From Sphingomonas abietis (GTDB lineage: Bacteria > Pseudomonadota > Alphaproteobacteria > Sphingomonadales > Sphingomonadaceae), in assembly GCF_027625475.1 (NCBI RefSeq), contig NZ_CP115174.1:868001-932000 (forward strand): DNA of 64,000 bases, written 5' to 3'. The position numbers were made by a program, and so were the translations under genes. The notes beneath the pieces are model-generated. The model did no database searches and was not told the DNA's origin. It saw only the letters and a program-made list of their open reading frames with translations. Numbering within the stretch: position 1 is the stretch's first letter; each line of letters begins with the position of its first letter. Below are positions 10,957 through 21,088 of the stretch, piece by piece.

Positions 10957-11826
10957 ATGCGCACTGGCGTGATCGCGAAGAAGATGGGGATGACCCGGCT
11001 GTTTCAGGAGGATGGGCGCCATGTGCCCGTCACCGTGCTGCAGCTTGATGGTCTCCAGGTTATTTCCCGTCGTGAGACGGGTCGTGACGGCTATACGGCC
11101 GTCCAGCTTGGTGCAGGCAGCGCCAAGGCGAAGAATCTGACGAAGCCCGAGCGTGGCCACTTCGGCAAGGCCGAGGTCGAGCCCAAGGCGGTCGTCGCCG
11201 AGTTCCGCGTGACCGAGGAAAACCTCCTCGACGTCGGCGTGGAAATCTCGGCCGATCACTTTATCGCCGGGCAGCTGGTCGATATCCAGGGTCGTACCCA
11301 GGGTAAGGGCTTTGCCGGTGCCATGAAGCGCTGGAACTTCGGCGGCCTGCGCGCCACCCACGGCGTGTCCGTCTCGCACCGTTCGCACGGTTCGACCGGT
11401 CAGCGCCAGGATCCGGGCAAGGTCTTCAAGAACAAGAAGATGGCCGGCCACATGGGCGACCGCAACCGCACCCAGCAGAACCTCGAGATCGTCCGCACGG
11501 ACGCCGAGCGTGGCCTGCTGTTCGTGAAGGGCTCGGTGCCCGGCTCGAAGGGTGGTTGGTTGTTCGTCAAGGACGCCGTGAAGGTCGATCTGCCGGAGGG
11601 CGTGCCCTTCCCGGCGGCGCTGCTGGATCGCAAGGCGCCGGTCGTCGAGCATGCTGCGGCTGGTCTGGTCGATGAGGCTGCCGTCCACGAAATCCCGGCG
11701 CTGCCGAGCGATGCGGAGGTCGCCGCCGGCGTCGCCGCCGCCGACGAGCATGGCGCTGGTGTTGCCGATCCCGATGCAGTGGCACCCGATGCCGCTGATC
11801 AGATCGGCACGGACAAGGAAGGCTGA
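10957..11826 (+). CDS. rplC: 50S ribosomal protein L3 with C-terminal acidic extension
   Basis: An early-assembling 23S-binding protein. The start is the ATG at 10957, giving [20 protein letters not shown], preceded by GAGGAG. The core including the W-loop region ([19 protein letters not shown]) is normal. The protein is 289 residues against about 210 in E. coli. The extra 65 or so C-terminal residues are Ala/Asp/Glu/Val-rich and low-complexity, with no domain recognised. L4, L23 and L2 follow in order. Confidence 0.95.
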   Translation: MRTGVIAKKMGMTRLFQEDGRHVPVTVLQLDGLQVISRRETGRDGYTAVQLGAGSAKAKNLTKPERGHFGKAEVEPKAVVAEFRVTEENLLDVGVEISADHFIAGQLVDIQGRTQGKGFAGAMKRWNFGGLRATHGVSVSHRSHGSTGQRQDPGKVFKNKKMAGHMGDRNRTQQNLEIVRTDAERGLLFVKGSVPGSKGGWLFVKDAVKVDLPEGVPFPAALLDRKAPVVEHAAAGLVDEAAVHEIPALPSDAEVAAGVAAADEHGAGVADPDAVAPDAADQIGTDKEG

Positions 11827-11831
11827 GCACC

Positions 11832-12458
11832 ATGAAGATCAAGGTTCTCAATCTCGACGCCAGCTCTGCCGGCGACATCGAGCTCAACGATGCAGTGTTC
11901 GGCCTCGAGCCGCGCGCCGACATCCTTCATCGTGTGGTGACCTGGCAGCTCGAGAAGCGCCGTGGCACCGCACGCCCGACCCGCGAGCGTTCCGACGTGG
12001 CGCGTACCGGCAAGCGTCTGGGCAACCAGAAGGGCGGCGGTACGGCTCGTCACGGTGACCGCGCCGCACCGATCTTCATCGGTGGTGGTAAGGCTCACGG
12101 TGCCCGCCTGCGTGACTTCAACCCGTCGCTGAACAAGAAGATTCGCGCGATGGGCCTGAAGATGGCGCTGTCGGCCAAGGCCAAGGACGGCTCGCTCGTC
12201 GTGGTCGATGCGCTCGACGTCGCCGAGGGCAAGACCCAGACGCTGGTCGGTCAGCTGGCCGCACTGGGCTTCGGCAAGAAGGCGCTGGTGATCGACGGCG
12301 AGGCGCTGAACGTCTCGTTCGCGCACGCTTCGTCGAACATCCGCGGCATCAACCTGATGCCGGCGGTGGGCGCCAACGTCTACGACATCCTGAACCATGA
12401 CACGCTCGTGCTGACGCGCGCCGCTGTCGAGAAGCTGGAGGCGCGGTTCCATGGCTAA
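11832..12458 (+). CDS. rplD: 50S ribosomal protein L4
   Basis: A 208-residue protein lining the exit tunnel; in E. coli it also represses its own operon. Begins [20 protein letters not shown]. The basic tunnel loop ([20 protein letters not shown]) is intact. It starts five bases after rplC and overlaps rplW by eight bases, implying translational coupling. Confidence 0.96.
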   Translation: MKIKVLNLDASSAGDIELNDAVFGLEPRADILHRVVTWQLEKRRGTARPTRERSDVARTGKRLGNQKGGGTARHGDRAAPIFIGGGKAHGARLRDFNPSLNKKIRAMGLKMALSAKAKDGSLVVVDALDVAEGKTQTLVGQLAALGFGKKALVIDGEALNVSFAHASSNIRGINLMPAVGANVYDILNHDTLVLTRAAVEKLEARFHG

Positions 12459-12771
12459 GGCCAAGCAGGAGCAGGGCGCGATCGACATCCGTCACTATGA
12501 CGTGATCGTCGGCCCGCACATCACCGAGAAGTCCACCCTGGTCTCCGAGCACAACGCGGTTGTGTTCAAGGTTGCGGGCGACGCCACGAAGCCGGCCATC
12601 AAGGCCGCCGTCGAGGCGCTGTTCAACGTGACCGTGACCGCCGTCAACACGATGGTCGTCAAGGGCAAGACGAAGCGCTGGAAGGGGGCTCCCTACAAGC
12701 GCACCGACATGAAGAAGGCGATCGTGACGCTGGCCGAAGGCCAGTCCATCGACGTCACGACGGGGATCTGA
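12451..12771 (+). CDS. rplW: 50S ribosomal protein L23
   Basis: A 106-residue protein at the tunnel exit, docking site for trigger factor and SRP. The conserved stretch [10 protein letters not shown] lies near residue 25, and the loop [10 protein letters not shown] is intact. The ATG lies inside the end of rplD. Order rplD-rplW-rplB is canonical. Confidence 0.96.
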   Translation: MAKAKQEQGAIDIRHYDVIVGPHITEKSTLVSEHNAVVFKVAGDATKPAIKAAVEALFNVTVTAVNTMVVKGKTKRWKGAPYKRTDMKKAIVTLAEGQSIDVTTGI

Positions 12772-12776
12772 GAGCC

Positions 12777-13613
12777 ATGGCACTCAAGCATTACAACCCC
12801 ACATCGCCGGCGCGTCGCGGACTCATCCTCGTCGATCGCTCGTCGCTGTGGAAGGGCAAGCCGGTCAAGTCGCTGGTCGAGGGTCTCCGCAAGTCGGGCG
12901 GCCGCAACAACCAGGGTCATGCGACCGCACGCGGCATCGCGGGCGGCCACAAGCAGAAGTATCGCTTCGTCGACTTCAAGCGTCGTCGCTGGGATGCGCC
13001 GGCGACCGTCGAGCGTCTGGAATACGATCCCAACCGTTCGGCCTTCATCGCACTGGTGAAGTACGAGGACGGTGAGCTGGCCTACATCCTGGCACCGCAG
13101 CGCCTGGCTCCCGGCGACTCCGTCGTCGCGGGCAAGAAGACCGACGTGAAGCCGGGCAATGCCATGGAAATCGGCCAGACCCCGGTCGGCACGATCGTCC
13201 ACAATGTCGAGCTGAAGCCCGGCAAGGGCGGCCAGATCGCCCGCGCCGCCGGCACCTATGTGCAGGTCGTGGGTCGCGATCGCGGCATGGTGATCGTTCG
13301 CCTGAACTCGGGCGAGCAGCGCTTCATCCGTTCGGAGTGCATGTGCACCGTCGGTGCCGTGTCCAACCCGGACAACGGCAACACCAACCTCGCCAAGGCC
13401 GGTCGCAACCGCTGGCTCGGCCATCGTCCGCTCACCCGCGGCGTCGCCAAGAACCCGGTCGACCATCCGCACGGCGGTGGTGAAGGCCGGACCTCGGGCG
13501 GCCGTCACCCGGTCACGCCTTGGGGCAAGCCGACGAAGGGTGCCAAGACCCGGCACAACAAGTCGACCGACAAGATGATCATCCGTTCGCGTCACGCGAA
13601 GAAGAAGAGGTAA
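12777..13613 (+). CDS. rplB: 50S ribosomal protein L2
   Basis: A 278-residue protein next to the peptidyl-transferase centre. Begins [20 protein letters not shown] and contains the conserved [19 protein letters not shown] early and [13 protein letters not shown] near the C-terminus, which includes the functionally important His. Normal length, five bases after rplW. Confidence 0.97.
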   Translation: MALKHYNPTSPARRGLILVDRSSLWKGKPVKSLVEGLRKSGGRNNQGHATARGIAGGHKQKYRFVDFKRRRWDAPATVERLEYDPNRSAFIALVKYEDGELAYILAPQRLAPGDSVVAGKKTDVKPGNAMEIGQTPVGTIVHNVELKPGKGGQIARAAGTYVQVVGRDRGMVIVRLNSGEQRFIRSECMCTVGAVSNPDNGNTNLAKAGRNRWLGHRPLTRGVAKNPVDHPHGGGEGRTSGGRHPVTPWGKPTKGAKTRHNKSTDKMIIRSRHAKKKR

Positions 13614-13618
13614 TCGAG

Positions 13619-13894
13619 ATGGCTCGTTCCGTCTGGAAGGGTCCGTTCGTGGACCTCAGCCTGCTCCGCAAGGCGCAGACCGCGCAGGAGACTTCTGCGC
13701 GCGCACCGATCAAGACCTGGTCGCGCCGCTCGACGATCCTCCCGGATTTCGTCGGCCTGACCTTCAGCCTCTACAATGGCCGCAAGTTCGTGCCGATCAC
13801 CGTCAACGAAGACATGGTCGGTCACAAGCTGGGTGAATTCGCGCCGACGCGCTATTTCCCCGGCCATGCCGCCGACAAGAAGGGCAAGCGCTGA
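13619..13894 (+). CDS. rpsS: 30S ribosomal protein S19
   Basis: A 91-residue head protein that pairs with S13. The start is the ATG at 13619 giving [16 protein letters not shown]; a longer in-frame reading runs back into rplB and is not credible. Contains [14 protein letters not shown] and [14 protein letters not shown]. The stop overlaps rplV by one base. Confidence 0.96.
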   Translation: MARSVWKGPFVDLSLLRKAQTAQETSARAPIKTWSRRSTILPDFVGLTFSLYNGRKFVPITVNEDMVGHKLGEFAPTRYFPGHAADKKGKR

Positions 13895-14271
13895 TGTCGA
13901 AGCCAGCATCCCCCCGCAAGGTCGGTGAGAAGGAGGCCCTTGCGGTCGCCACCTCCGTCCGCGGCTCGCCGCAGAAGCTCAACCTGGTTGCGGCGCTGAT
14001 CCGCAACCGGTCGGCCGGCGACGCGCTCAACATCCTCTCCTTCTCCACGAAGGCGATGGCTGTCGACGTTCGCAAGTGCCTCGCTTCCGCCATCGCCAAC
14101 GCCGAGAACAACCATAATCTCGACGTCGACGCGCTGGTCGTGAAGGAAGCTTCGGTCGGCAAGGGCCTCGTGATGAAGCGCTTCGCCACCCGCGCCCGCG
14201 GCCGTTCGGCCCGGATCGTCAAGCCGTTCTCGCGGCTGCGGATCGTCGTCCGTGAGCAGGAGGCCGAATAA
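13894..14271 (+). CDS. rplV: 50S ribosomal protein L22
   Basis: A 125-residue protein whose hairpin reaches into the exit tunnel near L4. The conserved [16 protein letters not shown] is near residue 25 and the tunnel hairpin with [15 protein letters not shown] near the C-terminus. Its ATG and stop each overlap the neighbouring ribosomal gene by one base. Confidence 0.96.
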   Translation: MSKPASPRKVGEKEALAVATSVRGSPQKLNLVAALIRNRSAGDALNILSFSTKAMAVDVRKCLASAIANAENNHNLDVDALVVKEASVGKGLVMKRFATRARGRSARIVKPFSRLRIVVREQEAE

Positions 14272-14966
14272 TGGGTCATAAGTCCAATCCGATCGGCATG
14301 CGCCTGCAGATCAACCGCACGTGGGACAGCCGTTGGTACGCCGACGGTGCCGACTACGGCCAGATGCTGCTCGAGGATCTCCGCATCCGCCAGTACATCT
14401 TCAAGACGCTGCCGCAGGCCGCGATCTCGAAGGTCGTGATCGAGCGCCCCGCCAAGCTCGCCCGCATCTCCGTCTATGCTGCACGCCCCGGCGTCATCAT
14501 CGGCAAGAAGGGCGCGGACATCGAGAAGCTCCGCCGCGCACTCGGCAAGATGACCAGCGCCGACGTGTCGCTGAACATCGTCGAGATCCGCAAGCCGGAA
14601 ATCGATTCGAAGCTCGTGGCGCAGTCGGTTGCCGACCAGCTCGAGCGTCGCGTGGCGTTCCGTCGTGCGATGAAGCGCGCGGTGCAGTCCGCTCTGCGTC
14701 TCGGCGCCGAGGGCATCCGCATCACCTGCGCCGGCCGTCTGGGCGGCGCGGAGATCGCGCGCACCGAATGGTATCGTGAGGGTCGGGTGCCGCTGCACAC
14801 GCTCCGCGCGAATATCGATTACGCCGAAGCCGAGGCGCACACCGCCTACGGCGTGTGCGGTATCAAGGTCTGGATCTTCAAGGGTGAGATCCTCGGCCAT
14901 GACCCGCTCGCGCAGGATCGGCTGATGATGGAAGCTCAGACGTCCGGAGTTCGTCCGGCGCGCTGA
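14271..14966 (+). CDS. rpsC: 30S ribosomal protein S3
   Basis: A 231-residue protein at the mRNA entry site. Begins [20 protein letters not shown]. The KH-domain GxxG loop reads [15 protein letters not shown] (about residues 74-88). The C-terminal domain contains [25 protein letters not shown]-loop hairpin with a 7-bp stem (14965-14982) overlaps its stop codon. Confidence 0.97.
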   Translation: MGHKSNPIGMRLQINRTWDSRWYADGADYGQMLLEDLRIRQYIFKTLPQAAISKVVIERPAKLARISVYAARPGVIIGKKGADIEKLRRALGKMTSADVSLNIVEIRKPEIDSKLVAQSVADQLERRVAFRRAMKRAVQSALRLGAEGIRITCAGRLGGAEIARTEWYREGRVPLHTLRANIDYAEAEAHTAYGVCGIKVWIFKGEILGHDPLAQDRLMMEAQTSGVRPAR

Positions 14967-15029
14967 TCGGGGAAACCCGATCACGCTGCCTGATCGACCG
15001 TCGTCACGGTGTCAGAAGGTAAGTAAGAC

Positions 15030-15467
15030 ATGCTGCAACCGAAGCGCACCAAGTTCCGCAAGGCCTTCAAGGGCCGCATCCATGGCGATGCCAAGAGCGG
15101 AACCACGCTGAACCAGGGCGCCTATGGCCTGAAGGCCATGGAGCCCGAGCGGATCACCGCTCGTCAGATCGAGGCGGCTCGCCGCGCGATCACCCGTCAC
15201 ATCAAGCGCCAGGGCCGCCTGCACATCCGGATCTTCCCGGACGTGCCGGTGTCGTCGAAGCCGGCCGAAGTCCGCATGGGCTCGGGCAAGGGTTCGCCGG
15301 AATTCTGGGTCGCCCGCGTGAAGCCGGGCCGTATCCTGTTCGAACTCGAAGGCGTGGCCGGCCCGCTGGCTGCCGAGGCGTTCAGCCGCGCAGCCGAAAA
15401 GCTGCCGATCAAAGTGAAGGTCGTCGCCCGCCTTGGCGACACCAGCCACCTCGTTGGGGAGGCGTAA
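15030..15467 (+). CDS. rplP: 50S ribosomal protein L16
   Basis: A 145-residue protein that positions tRNA at the large-subunit A site. Begins [19 protein letters not shown] and carries the conserved [19 protein letters not shown] segment. The 63-base gap to rpsC is long for this operon. AGAAGG-type ribosome binding sequence precedes the ATG. Confidence 0.96.
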   Translation: MLQPKRTKFRKAFKGRIHGDAKSGTTLNQGAYGLKAMEPERITARQIEAARRAITRHIKRQGRLHIRIFPDVPVSSKPAEVRMGSGKGSPEFWVARVKPGRILFELEGVAGPLAAEAFSRAAEKLPIKVKVVARLGDTSHLVGEA

Positions 15468-15470
15468 GCC

Positions 15471-15674
15471 ATGGCCAAGAATGACGACATCAAGGTGGCG
15501 ACTGACGATCAGCTGTCCACCCAGCTTTCCGAGCTGAAGCGCGAGCAGTTCAACCTGCGCTTCCAGGCCGCGACCGGCCAGCTCGAGAAGCCGAGCCGCG
15601 TTCGTGAGGTTCGCCGCACGATCGCCCGCATCAAGACTGCACAGGCGGCCCGTTCCGCCTCGTCGGCTAAGTAA
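15471..15674 (+). CDS. rpmC: 50S ribosomal protein L29
   Basis: A 67-residue two-helix protein near the tunnel exit. The signature [19 protein letters not shown] and the following RRTIARIKT are typical. Three bases separate it from rplP and the order rplP-rpmC-rpsQ is canonical. Confidence 0.94.
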   Translation: MAKNDDIKVATDDQLSTQLSELKREQFNLRFQAATGQLEKPSRVREVRRTIARIKTAQAARSASSAK

Positions 15675-15687
15675 GGAGCAACCAGCC

Positions 15688-15960
15688 ATGCCGAAGCGCG
15701 TGCTGACCGGAACGGTGGTCTCCGACAAGACCGACAAGACCGTGGTGGTGTCCGTGGAGCGTCGTGTGCAGCACGCCCTCTACGGCAAGATCATCAAGCG
15801 GTCGAAGAAGTATCACGCTCACGACGAGAACAACGAGTATCACACCGGTGAGACCGTTCGTATCGAGGAGTGCGCACCGATCTCGAAGCTCAAGACCTGG
15901 ACCACGATCGGCCGCATCGGCGCCGAAATCGCGATCCCGGTTCCCACCGACAACGCATAA
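15688..15960 (+). CDS. rpsQ: 30S ribosomal protein S17
   Basis: A 90-residue OB-fold protein binding helix 11 of 16S rRNA. The start is the ATG at 15688 ([20 protein letters not shown]) with AAGGAG at 15673-15678; upstream in-frame codons overlap rpmC and are ignored. Contains [16 protein letters not shown]. Confidence 0.95.
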   Translation: MPKRVLTGTVVSDKTDKTVVVSVERRVQHALYGKIIKRSKKYHAHDENNEYHTGETVRIEECAPISKLKTWTTIGRIGAEIAIPVPTDNA

Positions 15961-15975
15961 GGAAGGACTGACACC

Positions 15976-16344
15976 ATGATTCAGATGCAGTCCAACCTGG
16001 ATGTCGCCGACAACTCTGGCGCCAAGCGCGTCCAGTGCATCAAGGTGCTCGGCGGCTCCAAGCGTCGTTTCGCGACCGTGGGCGACATCATCGTCGTCTC
16101 GATCAAGGAAGCGGCGCCGCGCGGCAAGGTGAAGAAGGGCGACGTCCATCGCGCCGTCATCGTCCGCACCGCGAAGGATATCCATCGCGCGGACGGCTCG
16201 ACCATCCGCTTCGACGGCAATGCCGCCGTCCTCGTCAACAAGAACGAGGAGCCGATCGGCACCCGTATCTTCGGCCCGGTGGTGCGCGAGCTCCGTGCCA
16301 AGAATCACATGAAGATCATCTCGCTCGCGCCAGAGGTGCTGTGA
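15976..16344 (+). CDS. rplN: 50S ribosomal protein L14
   Basis: A 122-residue protein forming part of the intersubunit bridge B8. Begins [20 protein letters not shown] and includes [20 protein letters not shown]. Normal length, 15 bases after rpsQ with AAGGA upstream. Ends [14 protein letters not shown]. Confidence 0.97.
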   Translation: MIQMQSNLDVADNSGAKRVQCIKVLGGSKRRFATVGDIIVVSIKEAAPRGKVKKGDVHRAVIVRTAKDIHRADGSTIRFDGNAAVLVNKNEEPIGTRIFGPVVRELRAKNHMKIISLAPEVL

Positions 16345-16345
16345 G

Positions 16346-16663
16346 ATGTCTGCATTGAAGATCAAGAAGGGCGACAAGGTCGTCATCCTGTCCGGCAAGG
16401 ACAAGGGCAAGACCGGCGAGGTCACCAAGGCTTTCCCCAAGGATAGCAAGGTGATCGTGTCGGGCGTCAACGTGGCGACCCGCCATCGCAAGGCGACGCA
16501 GGCCAACCCGCAGGGTGGCCTGGATCGCTTCGAGGCGCCGCTGCACGTCAGCAACGTCGCGATCGCGACCGCTGACGGCAAGCCGACCCGCGTGCGTTTC
16601 GAGACGCAGGACGGGAAGAAGGTCCGCGTGGCCGTGAAGACCGGGGAGAAGATCGATGGCTGA
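16346..16663 (+). CDS. rplX: 50S ribosomal protein L24
   Basis: A 105-residue KOW-domain assembly-initiator protein. The KOW motif is [20 protein letters not shown] at residues about 5-24. It overlaps the following rplE gene by eight bases, so translation of the two is probably coupled. Confidence 0.96.
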   Translation: MSALKIKKGDKVVILSGKDKGKTGEVTKAFPKDSKVIVSGVNVATRHRKATQANPQGGLDRFEAPLHVSNVAIATADGKPTRVRFETQDGKKVRVAVKTGEKIDG

Positions 16664-17240
16664 TGCTTACAAGGCTCGCCTGCAGTCGCTCTACGAGGAC
16701 AAGATCGTGGCGGCGATGACCGAGAAGTTCGGTTACGCCAACGCAATGATGGTCCCGAAGATCGAGAAGATCGTGATCAACATGGGTGTCGGCGACGCCA
16801 CCCAGGACAAGAAGCGTGTCGACCAGGCCGCTGCCGAGATGGAACTCATCGCGGGCCAGAAGCCGGTCATCACGAAGGCGAAGAAGTCGATCGCGCAGTT
16901 CAAGCTGCGTGAGGGCATGCCGATCGGTTGCAAGGTCACCCTTCGCCGCGAGCGCATGTACGAGTTTCTTGATCGCTTCGTGACCATCGCGCTGCCGCGC
17001 GTCCGCGATTTCCGGGGCCTGAACCCGAAGTCGTTCGACGGCAACGGCAACTACGCGACCGGCCTCAAGGAGCAGCTGATTTTCCCGGAAATCAGCTACG
17101 ACAAGGTCGACCGCATCCGTGGCATGGACGTGATCGTCACGACCAGCGCCAAAACCGATGACGAGGCTCGCGAGCTTCTGCGTCTCTTCGGCTTCCCCTT
17201 CCCGCAGGAAGAGAAGACCGAAGAGAAGCAGGCCGCGTAA
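16656..17240 (+). CDS. rplE: 50S ribosomal protein L5
   Basis: A 194-residue 5S rRNA-binding protein contacting P-site tRNA. Conserved stretches include [35 protein letters not shown] and [21 protein letters not shown] short Glu/Lys tail of about 10 residues extends beyond the usual end. The start lies within rplX. Confidence 0.97.
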   Translation: MADAYKARLQSLYEDKIVAAMTEKFGYANAMMVPKIEKIVINMGVGDATQDKKRVDQAAAEMELIAGQKPVITKAKKSIAQFKLREGMPIGCKVTLRRERMYEFLDRFVTIALPRVRDFRGLNPKSFDGNGNYATGLKEQLIFPEISYDKVDRIRGMDVIVTTSAKTDDEARELLRLFGFPFPQEEKTEEKQAA

Positions 17241-17261
17241 GCTAGAGAGAGAACTTAAGTC

Positions 17262-17567
17262 ATGGCGAAACTGAGTTCCGTCCTCAAGAATGAGCGCCGT
17301 CGCGCGCTCGTCAAGAAGACCGCACCGAAATATGCGAAGCTGAAGGCTATCGCGAACGATGAGAGCCTGGATGAGGGCGAGCGTCTGATCGCGCGCCTTC
17401 GCATGGCCGAGCTGCCGCGCAACGGCAACCCGACCCGCATCCGCAACCGTTGCGAGATGACTGGTCGTCCGCGCGGTTACTACCGCAAGTTCCGTCTGGC
17501 GCGCGTCATTCTGCGCGATCTCGCCAATAAGGGGATGATCCCCGGCGTGACGAAGTCGAGCTGGTAA
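17262..17567 (+). CDS. rpsN: 30S ribosomal protein S14 (long, zinc-free type)
   Basis: A 101-residue head protein of the long C-minus type: it lacks the paired zinc cysteines of the short form. Begins [19 protein letters not shown] and carries [17 protein letters not shown] near the C-terminus. Normal position between rplE and rpsH. Confidence 0.95.
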   Translation: MAKLSSVLKNERRRALVKKTAPKYAKLKAIANDESLDEGERLIARLRMAELPRNGNPTRIRNRCEMTGRPRGYYRKFRLARVILRDLANKGMIPGVTKSSW

Positions 17568-17577
17568 GGGCAGAAAG

Positions 17578-17973
17578 ATGGCGATCAACGATCCCGTGGG
17601 CGATCTGCTCACCCGCATCCGCAACGGTCAGCGCGCGCGCAAGGACTCCGTCCTTTCGCCGGCGTCGAAGCTGCGGACCCGCGTTCTCGACGTGCTTCAG
17701 CGCGAGGGCTATATCCGTGGCTATTCGGACGAGGTGCTCAACGAGCATCCCGGCATCCGCATCGAGCTGAAATATTTCGAGGGCCAGCCCGCGATTCAGC
17801 ATGTTGCGCGTGTCTCCAAGCCTGGGCGTCGCGTTTATAGCGGCTCCAAGGAACTCCCCGTGGTCCGCAACGGCCTCGGCATCACCATCGTATCCACGCC
17901 CAAGGGTGTTCTGTCCGACGCGGAAGCGCGCGAGCAGAATGTCGGCGGCGAGGTTCTCGCGGAGGTCTTCTGA
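17578..17973 (+). CDS. rpsH: 30S ribosomal protein S8
   Basis: A 131-residue 16S platform protein; in E. coli it represses the spc operon. Begins [20 protein letters not shown] and ends with the conserved [20 protein letters not shown] and GGEVLAEVF. Its stop overlaps the start of rplF by one base. Confidence 0.97.
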   Translation: MAINDPVGDLLTRIRNGQRARKDSVLSPASKLRTRVLDVLQREGYIRGYSDEVLNEHPGIRIELKYFEGQPAIQHVARVSKPGRRVYSGSKELPVVRNGLGITIVSTPKGVLSDAEAREQNVGGEVLAEVF

Positions 17974-18506
17974 TGAGCCGCATCGGCAAGAAGCCGGTTC
18001 CTGTACCGGCCGGCGTCACCGCCAGCATCGCTGACGGCCAGCTTTCGATGAAGGGCCCCAAGGGCACCCTCGCGATCGATCTGGTTTCCGAGGTAAAGTA
18101 CGCGATCGAGGACGGCAACGTCGCGATCACGCCCGCCAACGACACCAAGCGTGCGCGCTCCTTCTGGGGCATGCAGCGGACGATGGTGCAGAACCTCGTC
18201 ACCGGTGTGACCGACGGTTTCACCAAGACGCTGAACATCACCGGCGTCGGCTACCGCGCGGCGGTTCAGGGCAAGAACCTGAAGCTGCAGCTCGGCTACA
18301 GCCACGACGTGGATTTCACGATCCCGGAAGGCATCACCATAGTGACGCCCGATCCGACGACCGTGAACATCAGCGGCATCGACAAGCAGAAGGTCGGCCA
18401 GGTTGCCGCCGAGATCCGTCGCTGGCGTAAGCCCGAGCCGTATAAGGGCAAGGGCATCAAGTACGCGGGCGAGTATATCTTCCGCAAGGAAGGGAAGAAG
18501 AAGTAA
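17973..18506 (+). CDS. rplF: 50S ribosomal protein L6
   Basis: A 177-residue two-domain protein near the GTPase centre. Begins [15 protein letters not shown] and contains the signature [19 protein letters not shown] and the C-terminal [18 protein letters not shown]. One-base overlap with rpsH, one base before rplR. Confidence 0.97.
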   Translation: MSRIGKKPVPVPAGVTASIADGQLSMKGPKGTLAIDLVSEVKYAIEDGNVAITPANDTKRARSFWGMQRTMVQNLVTGVTDGFTKTLNITGVGYRAAVQGKNLKLQLGYSHDVDFTIPEGITIVTPDPTTVNISGIDKQKVGQVAAEIRRWRKPEPYKGKGIKYAGEYIFRKEGKKK

Positions 18507-18507
18507 G

Positions 18508-18852
18508 ATGGCCAAGCTCTCTCTCTTCGCTCGGCGCCGTCAGCGCGTCCGCACCCAGCTCCGCGCGCGGGCCGGTGGGCGTCCGCGCCTGTCGATCCAC
18601 CGTTCGGGCCGGCACATCTACGCCCAGATCATCGACGATGCGGCGGGCCACACGGTCGCTGCCGCCTCGACGCTGGGCAGCGACAATTCGGGCGCCGGCA
18701 TCGCCGCTGCGGTCGAAGTCGGCAAGCTCGTCGCCGAGCGTGCGAAGGCCGCCGGCGTCACCACGGTCGTGTTCGATCGCGGTGGTTTCCTTTTCCATGG
18801 GCGCGTCAAGGCGCTCGCAGACGCCGCCCGTGAGGGTGGTCTGGAGTTCTGA
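18508..18852 (+). CDS. rplR: 50S ribosomal protein L18
   Basis: A 114-residue 5S rRNA-binding protein. The start is the ATG at 18508 ([20 protein letters not shown]), one base after the rplF stop; longer readings lie inside rplF. Ends with the conserved [20 protein letters not shown]. Confidence 0.95.
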   Translation: MAKLSLFARRRQRVRTQLRARAGGRPRLSIHRSGRHIYAQIIDDAAGHTVAAASTLGSDNSGAGIAAAVEVGKLVAERAKAAGVTTVVFDRGGFLFHGRVKALADAAREGGLEF

Positions 18853-18854
18853 CG

Positions 18855-19577
18855 ATGGCTGACGAGATCCAGAACGCGGCGCCGGAAGGCGCCCCCGCCG
18901 AGGCTCCTCGCGAAGGTCAGGCCCCCGGCGGTCGTGGCCCGCGTGGCGGCCGTGGCCGTAGCGGCCCCGGTGGCGACAATCGCGGCCGTGGCGGCCGTGA
19001 CGGCAACCGTGGTCGTCGCGACAACAACCGCAACGCCGAAGACGGCGGCGAAGAACTGATCGAGAAGCTGGTTCACATCAACCGCGTCTCGAAGACGGTG
19101 AAGGGCGGCAAGCGCTTCGGCTTCGCAGCGCTGGTCGTGGTCGGTGACGGCAAGGGTCGCTCGGGCTTCGGCCACGGCAAGGCCCGCGAAGTTCCCGAGG
19201 CGATTTCGAAGGCGACCGCCGCTGCCAAGAAGGCAATGGTCCGCGTTCCGCTGAAGGAGGGCCGTACCCTCCATCACGACGGCAATGGCCACTTCGGTGC
19301 CGGCCGCGTGACCGTCCGTTCGGCGCCGCAGGGCACCGGCATCATCGCGGGTGGCCCGATGCGCGCCATCTTCGAGAGCCTGGGCGTTCATGACGTGGTG
19401 ACCAAGTCGGTCGGGACGTCGAACCCCTACAACATGATCCGGGCGACCTTCGAGGCGCTCAAGGAACAGACGAGCCCGAAATCGGTCGCGGCACGCCGCG
19501 GCAAGAAGATCGCGGACCTGCTCGGTCGCGGTGGCTCGCAGGCTGCCGAGGCTGACGCCGCGGCGATCGTGGAGTAA
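18855..19577 (+). CDS. rpsE: 30S ribosomal protein S5 with Gly/Arg-rich N-terminal extension
   Basis: A 240-residue protein involved in mRNA entry and decoding fidelity. The core starts near residue 62 ([20 protein letters not shown]) and includes [20 protein letters not shown] and [15 protein letters not shown]. The first 60 or so residues are an Ala/Glu start followed by a Gly/Arg/Asn-rich low-complexity region resembling RGG repeats, making it about 70 residues longer than E. coli S5. Confidence 0.96.
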   Translation: MADEIQNAAPEGAPAEAPREGQAPGGRGPRGGRGRSGPGGDNRGRGGRDGNRGRRDNNRNAEDGGEELIEKLVHINRVSKTVKGGKRFGFAALVVVGDGKGRSGFGHGKAREVPEAISKATAAAKKAMVRVPLKEGRTLHHDGNGHFGAGRVTVRSAPQGTGIIAGGPMRAIFESLGVHDVVTKSVGTSNPYNMIRATFEALKEQTSPKSVAARRGKKIADLLGRGGSQAAEADAAAIVE

Positions 19578-19582
19578 TCGAG

Positions 19583-19759
19583 ATGGCGACCATCAAGATC
19601 ACGCAGACCGGCTCGCCGATCCGCCGCACGCAGGACCAGCGCGCCACGCTGGTTGGCCTCGGCCTCAACAAGATGCACAAGACCCGGGAGCTGGAAGACA
19701 GCCCCGAGGTCCGCGGCATGATCCGCAAGGTGCAGCACATGGTGAAGGTGGAGGGCTGA
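19583..19759 (+). CDS. rpmD: 50S ribosomal protein L30
   Basis: A 58-residue protein of the large subunit. It begins [19 protein letters not shown], with the conserved [19 protein letters not shown] in the middle and QHMVKVEG at the end. It starts five bases after rpsE with TAATCGAG before the ATG. A terminator-like hairpin follows, and the expected next gene rplO is displaced by 1.3 kb. Confidence 0.94.
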   Translation: MATIKITQTGSPIRRTQDQRATLVGLGLNKMHKTRELEDSPEVRGMIRKVQHMVKVEG

Positions 19760-19796
19760 GCCCTCCGCCCGGATACCGGGTGTCTTGAACAAGCGA

Positions 19797-19836
19797 GGGC
19801 TCCGCTGCCGGTGAGGTGGCGGGGCCCTTGTCTTTT
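19797..19836 (+). terminator. Rho-independent terminator after rpmD
   Basis: A 13-position stem with some G-U pairs (19797-19809 with 19815-19827), a 5-base loop and TTGTCTTTT. It would end most transcription of the S10-spc operon before the inserted acyltransferase gene. Confidence 0.7.
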
Positions 19837-19924
19837 GGGCGATCGGCTGTCTTGTGGGCATCGGCTCCGGCGGAATGGAGAGCAGGATGCGGCGCACGGC
19901 ACGCGTTCGAGGGAGAGGCGGATC

Positions 19925-21007
19925 ATGCGAGCGGAGAAGCGCGTCTTCCTGACGCTCGATGGATTGCGCGGTGTCGCCGCGATCATGATCGTGCTGTTCC
20001 ACTCGCGCGCGATCGTCGGCCATTTCTACCCGGCTTCGGCCTATCTCTCGGTCGATCTGTTCTTCGCGCTGAGCGGCTGCGTGCTGGAGGCCTCCTATCG
20101 CGAGCGGCTGGCGGCGGGGCTGTCGACCCGCGAGTTCATGACCATCCGCTTCATCCGGCTGTGGCCGATGTTCGCGCTCAGCCTGCCGATCGGGCTGGCC
20201 TTCGCGGTGATGCGGATGAATGCCGGCTTCGGCCATGACAGCGGCTTCGCGTTGACCATGGCGATGGTCAGCGGCCTGCTGCTGCTGCCGACCCCGCTGA
20301 TCACCGCCAAGACCTTCGTGATGCCGCTCAACGCCGCCGGCTGGTCGCTGGTGCTCGAACTGGCGATCAATGCCCTCTACGCGCGCTGCTGGCGCTGGCT
20401 GTCGAACCGGCTGCTGTGGGGCGTGGTCGCCGTGGCCGGCATCGTGCTGGCGGCGATGAGCATCTACCATGGCGGCGTCGACATGGGATCTATGTGGGGC
20501 ACCGTCGCCGGCGGGCTGGTCCGCGTGACCTATTCCTTCACGCTCGGCGTGCTGATCTTCCGCACCTATGACGGGTGGGTGTGGCGCGGCTGGGCAGGGC
20601 TGTTGCCGCCGCTGGCGCTGATCCCGATCCTGGCGACGTGGCGGGGCGGGCTGTGGTTCGATCTCCTCTCCTCGCTGGCGCTTCTGCCGCTGCTGGTCTG
20701 GGCCGGGCTCAGGCTGGAGCCGGGCAGGGCGCTCGGCCGGCTGTTCCGCTGGGGCGGGCTGATCTCCTATGCGCTCTACGCGATGCACGGGCCGGTGATC
20801 CGCTTCGTCCACCTCGAACTGCTCCGCCATCTGCGCGGTCGGCACGATCTGTTCTGGATCGGCGGGCTGGCCGCGATCGCGGCGCTGATCCTGCTCAGCG
20901 CCGCGCTCGATCGCTGGTATGACGCGCCGCTGCGCCGTCGGTTGAGCCAATGGCTGCTCTACCGCCGCGATCGCCGGATTCGCGAATCCGCGATGACGGC
21001 GCCCTGA
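19925..21007 (+). CDS. Membrane acyltransferase, acyltransferase-3 family, inside the spc operon
   Basis: A 360-residue polytopic membrane protein of the acyltransferase-3 family, which O-acylates sugars, LPS, peptidoglycan or exopolysaccharide using cytoplasmic acyl donors. The N-terminal family signature is TLDGLRGVAAIMIVLFHSRA, with the conserved His at about residue 27. SVDLFFALSG follows, and about ten hydrophobic segments fill the rest. The start is the ATG at 19925 after GAGGGAGAGG; an upstream in-frame extension would cross the terminator. The gene separates rpmD from rplO, which are normally adjacent. Substrate unknown. Confidence 0.85.
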   Translation: MRAEKRVFLTLDGLRGVAAIMIVLFHSRAIVGHFYPASAYLSVDLFFALSGCVLEASYRERLAAGLSTREFMTIRFIRLWPMFALSLPIGLAFAVMRMNAGFGHDSGFALTMAMVSGLLLLPTPLITAKTFVMPLNAAGWSLVLELAINALYARCWRWLSNRLLWGVVAVAGIVLAAMSIYHGGVDMGSMWGTVAGGLVRVTYSFTLGVLIFRTYDGWVWRGWAGLLPPLALIPILATWRGGLWFDLLSSLALLPLLVWAGLRLEPGRALGRLFRWGGLISYALYAMHGPVIRFVHLELLRHLRGRHDLFWIGGLAAIAALILLSAALDRWYDAPLRRRLSQWLLYRRDRRIRESAMTAP

Positions 21008-21013
21008 TGTGGG

Positions 21014-21042
21014 TTGGCAAAGCGGCCGAATCGCTCTAAGGG
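21014..21042 (+). promoter_or_regulatory. Candidate promoter for rplO
   Basis: TTGGCA near 21014 is followed about 17 bp later by TAAGGG. The gene needs its own promoter if the upstream terminator works, and this is the best candidate in the 80-base gap. The -10 element is weak. Confidence 0.3.
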
Positions 21043-21088
21043 CCGCCGCTTCCCTTCACGCGCGACAAAAGCGAAAGCGAGTGCATCC

